Source of the DNA: Gordonibacter sp036659115
GTDB taxonomy: Bacteria > Actinomycetota > Coriobacteriia > Coriobacteriales > Eggerthellaceae
Reading direction: 5' to 3' (one strand)
Assembly (NCBI RefSeq): GCF_036659115.1
Contig: NZ_JAVXDF010000082.1
DNA length: 10,639 bases
The translations under genes were made by a program, and so were the position numbers. The notes below the pieces were generated by a model. The model did not search any database and was not told the DNA's origin. It saw nothing but the letters and a program-made list of their open reading frames with translations. Numbering within the stretch: position 1 is the stretch's first letter; each line of letters begins with the position of its first letter. Below are positions 7,045 through 10,639 of this stretch, piece after piece.

Positions 7045-8280
7045 ATGCAGCTGAACGACGAGCAGTTTTCCCTGATCAAAAACCAATTCAAAACGCTGAA
7101 AGAGCGCTCTGCGTTCTACGCCTTGAAATTCGAGGGCATCGATCTGGCCGACGTGCAGACGCAGGCCGACTTCGAGCAGCTGCCTTTTTCCGAGAAGGAC
7201 GATCTGCGCCGCGTGTACCCCTTGGGCTTGCAGGCGGCTCCCGACGAGGAGATCGTGCGCATCCATTCGTCGTCGGGCACCACCGGCACGCCGGTCATTA
7301 TTCCCTACACGCAACAGGACGTGACCGACTGGGCCATCCAGTTTGCGCGCTGCTACGAAATGGTCGGCATCACGAAAAGCGACCGCATCCAAATCACGCC
7401 GGGCTACGGACTGTGGACGGCGGGCATCGGTTTCCAGTTGGGTGCTGAGCGCTTGGGTGCTATGGCCATTCCCATGGGGCCGGGAAACACGAACAAGCAG
7501 CTGCAGATGATGCAGGACCTGAAGTCCACCGTACTCTGCGCCACGAGTTCGTATGCGTTGCTGCTGGCCGAGGAGATCGTCGAGCGAGGCCTGCGCGATC
7601 AGATACATCTGCGCAAGGGCGTTATCGGCAGCGAGCGGTGGGGCGACAAGATGCGCCAGCGCATTGCAGGCGAGCTGGGCGTGGAGATATTTGACATCTA
7701 CGGGCTGACCGAAGTATACGGCCCCGGCATCGGTATCTCGTGCAGCCAACATCACGGCATGCACGTGTGGGCCGACTATATCTATATCGAGGTGGTGGAC
7801 CCGGTGACCGGCGCACCCGTGCCCGATGGCGAGGTGGGGGAGTTGGTGCTGACCACGCTGCGCAAGCAGGGCGCGCCGCTCATCCGCTACCGCACGCACG
7901 ACCTTACGCGCATCATCCCCGAGCCCTGCGCCTGCGGATCGCTGCACCCGCGCATCGACACGCTGACGGGCCGCACCGACGATATGTTCAAGGTGAAGGG
8001 CTGCAACATCTTCCCCGCGCAGGTGGAGGAGGTCATCGCCATCACCGACGGCGCATCGAGCGAGTACCAGGTGATGATCGAGAACATCAGCGGCAAGGAC
8101 GTGCTCACGGTGTTGTTCGAGACGCCGCTGAAAGACGAGGCGAAGGAGCGCGCCGAGCAGGAGCTGGCCATGATCTTCAAGGCGAAATGCGGCTGCACCC
8201 CCGACGCCCTGGGCGTGCCCATGGGCGAGCTGCCCCGCAGCGAGAAGAAGACCAAGCGCATCTTCGACAGCAGGTACTAG
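7045..8280 (+). CDS. paaK: Phenylacetate/aryl-CoA ligase, PaaK family (AMP-forming)
   Basis: The family activates phenylacetate or related aryl acids to the CoA thioester with ATP, giving AMP and pyrophosphate, through an acyl-adenylate. The 411-residue product shows the adenylate-forming P-loop SSSGTTGTP (75-83), the YGLTE motif (219-223), RYRTHD (about 282-287), the CACG pair of cysteines near 295-298 and the hinge GRTDDMFKVKG (309-319). The C-terminus ends with SEKKTKRIFD, which holds the conserved lysines. It is about 20 residues shorter at the N-terminus than typical PaaK. The ATG at 7045 has only a weak purine-rich ribosome site (GAGAAGAGAGA); the in-frame ATG at 6973 would add 24 residues unlike the family. 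It begins 85 bp after iorB, with no clear terminator between, so it probably belongs to the iorAB operon. The substrate is more likely indoleacetate, phenylacetate or hydroxyphenylacetate than proven phenylacetate alone. Confidence 0.9.
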   Translation: MQLNDEQFSLIKNQFKTLKERSAFYALKFEGIDLADVQTQADFEQLPFSEKDDLRRVYPLGLQAAPDEEIVRIHSSSGTTGTPVIIPYTQQDVTDWAIQFARCYEMVGITKSDRIQITPGYGLWTAGIGFQLGAERLGAMAIPMGPGNTNKQLQMMQDLKSTVLCATSSYALLLAEEIVERGLRDQIHLRKGVIGSERWGDKMRQRIAGELGVEIFDIYGLTEVYGPGIGISCSQHHGMHVWADYIYIEVVDPVTGAPVPDGEVGELVLTTLRKQGAPLIRYRTHDLTRIIPEPCACGSLHPRIDTLTGRTDDMFKVKGCNIFPAQVEEVIAITDGASSEYQVMIENISGKDVLTVLFETPLKDEAKERAEQELAMIFKAKCGCTPDALGVPMGELPRSEKKTKRIFDSRY

Positions 8281-8370
8281 ACGCTGTTGTGCCCGTATAT
8301 CGCCGCGCGGGTACAAGCCTGTGGTTATATCTGCAACGGTATCCTTTGCGTGATGCATGGGAGGCTTTTG

Positions 8371-8397
8371 TTGATGTTCGCAAGCCGACAATATATC
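8371..8397 (+). promoter_or_regulatory. Weak promoter candidate ahead of a short ORF
   Basis: TTGATG (8371-8376) and TATATC (8392-8397) each match four of six consensus bases, with a 15-bp spacer that is shorter than ideal. It sits in locally AT-rich DNA 43 bp before the short ORF at 8440. This is a by-eye match only. Confidence 0.2.
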
Positions 8398-8439
8398 GAC
8401 TAAAAGCGCTGTCATATCGATAAAGGAATCGTGTTCATT

Positions 8440-8484
8440 ATGGAAATCGAACAGTTCAACGAGCTTATCTCCAATTGGAAATAA
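8440..8484 (+). CDS. Possible 14-residue small ORF
   Basis: ATG at 8440 opens MEIEQFNELISNWK followed by TAA at 8482-8484. AAAGGA (8422-8427) precedes it by 12 bases, a long spacing. An in-frame GTG at 8431 would add three residues with a spacing of 3. Immediately after the stop is a 6-bp hairpin (ATGGTT 8487-8492 with AACCAT 8500-8505). The peptide looks like the start of a soluble protein, so this may be the stub of a decayed gene, a leader peptide or nothing. I do not recognise it. Confidence 0.2.
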   Translation: MEIEQFNELISNWK

Positions 8485-8623
8485 GCATGGTTTCGGGTTA
8501 ACCATCAAATGTTGGCGATGAGCGGCATTTCTTTACGATTGCTCTTAATTGTCGAGCTGAATTTGCTCCACTGTGATAAAGTGTGCGCATGCATTCTGCA
8601 GGGGAACATACTGGAGCTGCTTT

Positions 8624-8653
8624 CGACAACCTACAAAAGGTTGGCGTTTTTTT
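8624..8653 (+). terminator. Candidate Rho-independent terminator
   Basis: CGACAACC (8624-8631) pairs with GGTTGGCG (8639-8646), an 8-position stem with one A-G mismatch and a 7-base loop. A run of seven T follows at once (8647-8653). It has the clearest T-run in the window. It is 344 bp after the paaK stop, so it ends either the ior-paaK transcript or a separate short transcript from this region. Confidence 0.5.
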
Positions 8654-8789
8654 CATTTCCCCTTCCTATTATTCCTATCGATACCTTTAGCACATGGGCT
8701 TGCCTCCTGTGCTGCGCTGCACCGATAGAGTGCCGCGCACGCCAGGGAAGGGCAAGGTCATGTGCGCCGCACCCGGTGGTAGGGCTGAA

Positions 8790-8805
8790 TGTTGCACGTG
8801 AAACG
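8790..8805. other. parS: Second parS-like site (one mismatch)
   Basis: TGTTGCACGTGAAACG agrees with the parS consensus TGTTNCACGTGAAACA at every fixed position except the last base, G for A. It keeps the central CACGTG and the GAAAC half-site. It lies in non-coding DNA 4.5 kb from the perfect site. Near-consensus parS sites with one mismatch are commonly bound by ParB, so this is a probable functional site. Confidence 0.75.
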
Positions 8806-8983
8806 TTCGCCGCGCAATCGCTGCTCCATCCCGGTGGGTTCCTGGTGTTTTGCCGTCTCTCGTTTCCAAAGGTTTTCTGCTCGTGTAGGTGGAAGCCGAT
8901 GCTCGATTCTCTGAGCGCAGGAAAGCGGATAGTCGCTCGATCAGGCATGGCTGGCCCAGCGCGTCAAAGGCGATTCGGTTCTT

Positions 8984-9036
8984 TAAAGCAACTAAAGCGG
9001 TAAAACGAGCAAAACGGTTAATGCGAGTAAAGCAAT
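8984..9036 (+). repeat. Six tandem degenerate 9-bp units upstream of the symporter
   Basis: The units read TAAAGCAAC (8984), TAAAGCGG (8993, one base short), TAAAACGAG (9001), CAAAACGGT (9010), TAATGCGAG (9019) and TAAAGCAAT (9028). The pattern is roughly TAAAGCGAN. The array ends 68 bp before the symporter start, where a promoter or operator would be. It may be a multi-site operator or a simple-sequence drift; the sequence alone does not tell. Confidence 0.45.
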
Positions 9037-9104
9037 CGAGGCGAATTTTTCGCTGACAGTTTGAAACATGAAAAAGTTATTGCAGCAACGATAGGACGAG
9101 AAAA

Positions 9105-10639
9105 ATGATTGAAAAGATACTGATGGTGCTCATTTTCGTCGGTGTGGCGGTGGGCGTGGGCATCTACTGCCGACAACATGCTCGAAGCGTCGACGGGTTC
9201 GTGCTGGGAGGGCGTAGCGTGGGGCCGTGGCTTTCGGCATTCGCGTTCGGCACCAGCTATTTCTCAGCGGTTATCTTCGTGGGATATGCCGGTCAGTTCG
9301 GATGGAAGTACGGCATCGCAGCTACCTGGATCGGCATCGGCAACGCCATTTTGGGCAGCTTGTTAGCCTGGTGGGTGCTGGGTCCACGCACGCGCGAGAT
9401 GACGCACCGCCTAGGTGCGTCCACGATGCCCGAGTTCTTCGGCGAGCGTTTCCAGTCGAAAAGTTTGCGCATCGCGGCCGCGGCCATCATCTTCGTGTTC
9501 CTCATTCCGTACACGGCCAGCGTTTACAACGGCCTGTCGCGCTTGTTCGGCATGGCGTTCGGCCTGCCCTACGAGGTGTGCGTCATCGGCATGGCCGTTA
9601 TCACGTGCATTTACGTGGTGCTGGGCGGCTACATGGCCACGGTCATGAACGACTTTATCCAAGGCATCGTCATGCTGGTCGGCATCGTGGCCGTCATCGT
9701 GGCCGTGCTGGTGAACAACGGCGGCTTCATCGAGGCCATCAACCAGCTGTCGCTGATCCCCTCCGAGGGCAGCGAGATGGCGGGGCCGTTCGTCAGCTTC
9801 TTCGGCCCGAATCTGCCCGACCTGCTGGGCGTTATCATCCTTACCAGTTTGGGTACCTGGGGTCTGCCCCAGATGGTGCAGAAGTTCTACGCTATCAAAA
9901 GCGGCCCTGCGGTGAAGCAGGGAGCCATCATTTCCACGGTGTTCGCCATGATCGTTGCGGGCGGCAGCTACTTCTTGGGCGGTTTCGGTCGGCTGTACGG
10001 TGGACAGGTCGAGATGACGGCGGCTGGCACGCCGGTGTACGACTCCATTATTCCCACCATGCTGTCCACGCTGCCTGACCTGCTTATCGGCATCGTTATC
10101 GTACTGGTGCTGTCCGCCTCCATGTCCACGCTGTCGTCGTTGGTGTTGACGTCGTCAAGCACGCTTACGCTTGACCTGATCAAAGACAATATCGTGAAGG
10201 ACATGAGCGAGAAGAGGCAGCTCGGCTACATGCGCGTGCTGCTGGTGGTGTTCATCGCCATCTCGGCGGTGATGGCTATTATGCAGTACAATTCCTCCAT
10301 TACGTTCATCGCGCAGCTCATGAGCATTTCCTGGGGCGCACTGGCCGGGTCGTTTCTGGGCCCGTTCTTCTGGGGTCTGTACAGCAGACGTATCTCGAAG
10401 GCGGCTGTGTGGGCCAGCTTCATCGTGGGCGTGGGCCTGACCACGGGCAACATGATCGCTGGGTTCTTCGGAGTGCCGCTTATTGCCAGTCCCATTAACT
10501 GCGGCGCTATAGCCATGGTGTTGTCGCTGATCATCGTGCCGCTGGTGAGCTTGTTCACGAAGAAGGTTCCCTTCGAGATCGATCCGCCGCACGCCGAGGG
10601 CGCTATCGACCGCGAATACGAGCAAGAGTTGTTGGAGAA
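9105..10639 (+). CDS. Sodium:solute symporter, SSS/PutP family (C-terminus beyond the window)
   Basis: This frame is open from the ATG at 9105 to the window edge, 511 codons, so only a short tail is missing compared with the 480-550 residues usual for the family. About 13 hydrophobic segments can be seen, at roughly 4-21, 42-62, 72-93, 122-143, 154-175, 184-204, 237-254, 270-293, 324-346, 375-395, 400-424, 432-454 and 463-487. The family signature GGYMATVMNDFIQG lies near 174-187. LSASMSTLSS near 336-345 corresponds to the helix of PutP and vSGLT that binds sodium, with A338, S341 and T342 at the coordinating positions. AGGA (9093-9096) precedes the start by 8 bases. The substrate cannot be read from sequence. 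The nearby arylacetate genes make an aromatic or other organic acid possible, but the 824-bp gap argues for separate transcription. Confidence 0.9.
   Translation, partial: MIEKILMVLIFVGVAVGVGIYCRQHARSVDGFVLGGRSVGPWLSAFAFGTSYFSAVIFVGYAGQFGWKYGIAATWIGIGNAILGSLLAWWVLGPRTREMTHRLGASTMPEFFGERFQSKSLRIAAAAIIFVFLIPYTASVYNGLSRLFGMAFGLPYEVCVIGMAVITCIYVVLGGYMATVMNDFIQGIVMLVGIVAVIVAVLVNNGGFIEAINQLSLIPSEGSEMAGPFVSFFGPNLPDLLGVIILTSLGTWGLPQMVQKFYAIKSGPAVKQGAIISTVFAMIVAGGSYFLGGFGRLYGGQVEMTAAGTPVYDSIIPTMLSTLPDLLIGIVIVLVLSASMSTLSSLVLTSSSTLTLDLIKDNIVKDMSEKRQLGYMRVLLVVFIAISAVMAIMQYNSSITFIAQLMSISWGALAGSFLGPFFWGLYSRRISKAAVWASFIVGVGLTTGNMIAGFFGVPLIASPINCGAIAMVLSLIIVPLVSLFTKKVPFEIDPPHAEGAIDREYEQELLE

Larger units (their letters stand above)
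8281..9104. other. Long intergenic region before the symporter: parS, tandem 9-mers, possible small transcript
   Basis: This 824-bp stretch holds no normal-sized gene I can support. The part from about 8320 to 8700 is visibly more AT-rich than the genes around it, as is the 9000-9104 part. It contains a possible short transcription unit (8371-8653), a near-perfect parS (8790-8805) and a set of degenerate 9-bp repeats (8984-9036), each listed separately. A weak hairpin (GTGCCCG 8289-8295 with CGGGTAC 8308-8314) follows the paaK stop but lacks a T-run. The open frame 8509-9003 has no ribosome binding site and an unlikely Cys/Leu-rich composition. Confidence 0.6.

Noticed and set aside
8289..8314. 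Hairpin just after paaK as its terminator
   Set aside because: The stem is only 7 bp with one G-T pair, the loop is 12 bases and no T-run follows; the hairpin at 8624-8653 is a better candidate.
6937..8508. A 523-codon open frame on the minus strand
   Set aside because: It lies almost wholly antisense to paaK, whose P-loop, YGLTE and hinge motifs are clear. Its His/Ala/Leu-rich translation matches no domain, as expected for the antisense shadow of a GC-rich gene.
8509..9003. A 164-codon open frame on the plus strand
   Set aside because: No ribosome binding site precedes it, its composition is unlike a real protein of this genome, and it crosses a T-rich terminator and a parS site.
8281..9104. 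A replication origin (DnaA boxes) next to the parS site
   Set aside because: I found no TTATCCACA or one-mismatch cluster on either strand; TGTGGTTAT near 8321 is too far from the consensus.
1..10639. CRISPR arrays, insertion sequences, prophage or tRNA genes
   Set aside because: I saw no regularly spaced long repeats, transposase or integrase motifs, or tRNA-like cloverleaf sequences in the non-coding parts.

Overview
The window looks like the chromosome of an anaerobic, moderately GC-rich Gram-positive-type bacterium, most plausibly a Coriobacteriia/Eggerthellaceae gut actinobacterium. This is an inference from three things: an indolepyruvate:ferredoxin oxidoreductase next to an aryl-CoA ligase, a class I PurE of slightly unusual sequence, and strong AGGAGG-type ribosome binding sites. 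There is no 16S gene or species marker, so the taxonomy is tentative.

Layout. Positions 1-3182 (minus strand) hold the start of an unrecognised gene and, upstream of it in the same orientation, a 1010-residue cyclic-di-GMP enzyme with the order degenerate GGDEF - EAL - PAS - PAS - PAS - intact GGDEF. A 454-bp divergent intergenic region follows; its GGDEF-proximal part can fold into three consecutive hairpins. On the plus strand come purE (3637-4107) with a GC-rich terminator hairpin, then iorA and iorB (4448-6959, overlapping by 8 bp) and a PaaK-type phenylacetate/aryl-CoA ligase (7045-8280). An 824-bp region without a convincing normal-sized gene follows. The window ends in a nearly complete sodium:solute symporter of the SSS/PutP family (9105 to the edge), which has no stop codon inside the window.

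The iorA-iorB-paaK block reads as one metabolic unit. IorAB interconverts arylpyruvates and arylacetyl-CoA with ferredoxin, and the ligase interconverts arylacetates and arylacetyl-CoA. Together they could oxidise aromatic 2-oxo acids from amino acid transamination, or run in the salvage direction to make aromatic amino acids from aryl acids. The sequence does not decide the direction.

The most notable non-coding signals are two ParB centromere (parS) sites. One is a perfect 16-bp consensus inside an 18-bp palindrome at 4264-4281. The other matches at all but the last base, at 8790-8805. Both lie in intergenic DNA and bracket the iorA-iorB-paaK block, which suggests an origin-proximal chromosome domain. 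Other signals are a run of six degenerate 9-bp units about 70 bp upstream of the symporter, and a possible short transcription unit (weak promoter, 14-codon ORF, terminator) at 8371-8653. I did not find a convincing novel defence, mobile or CRISPR system.
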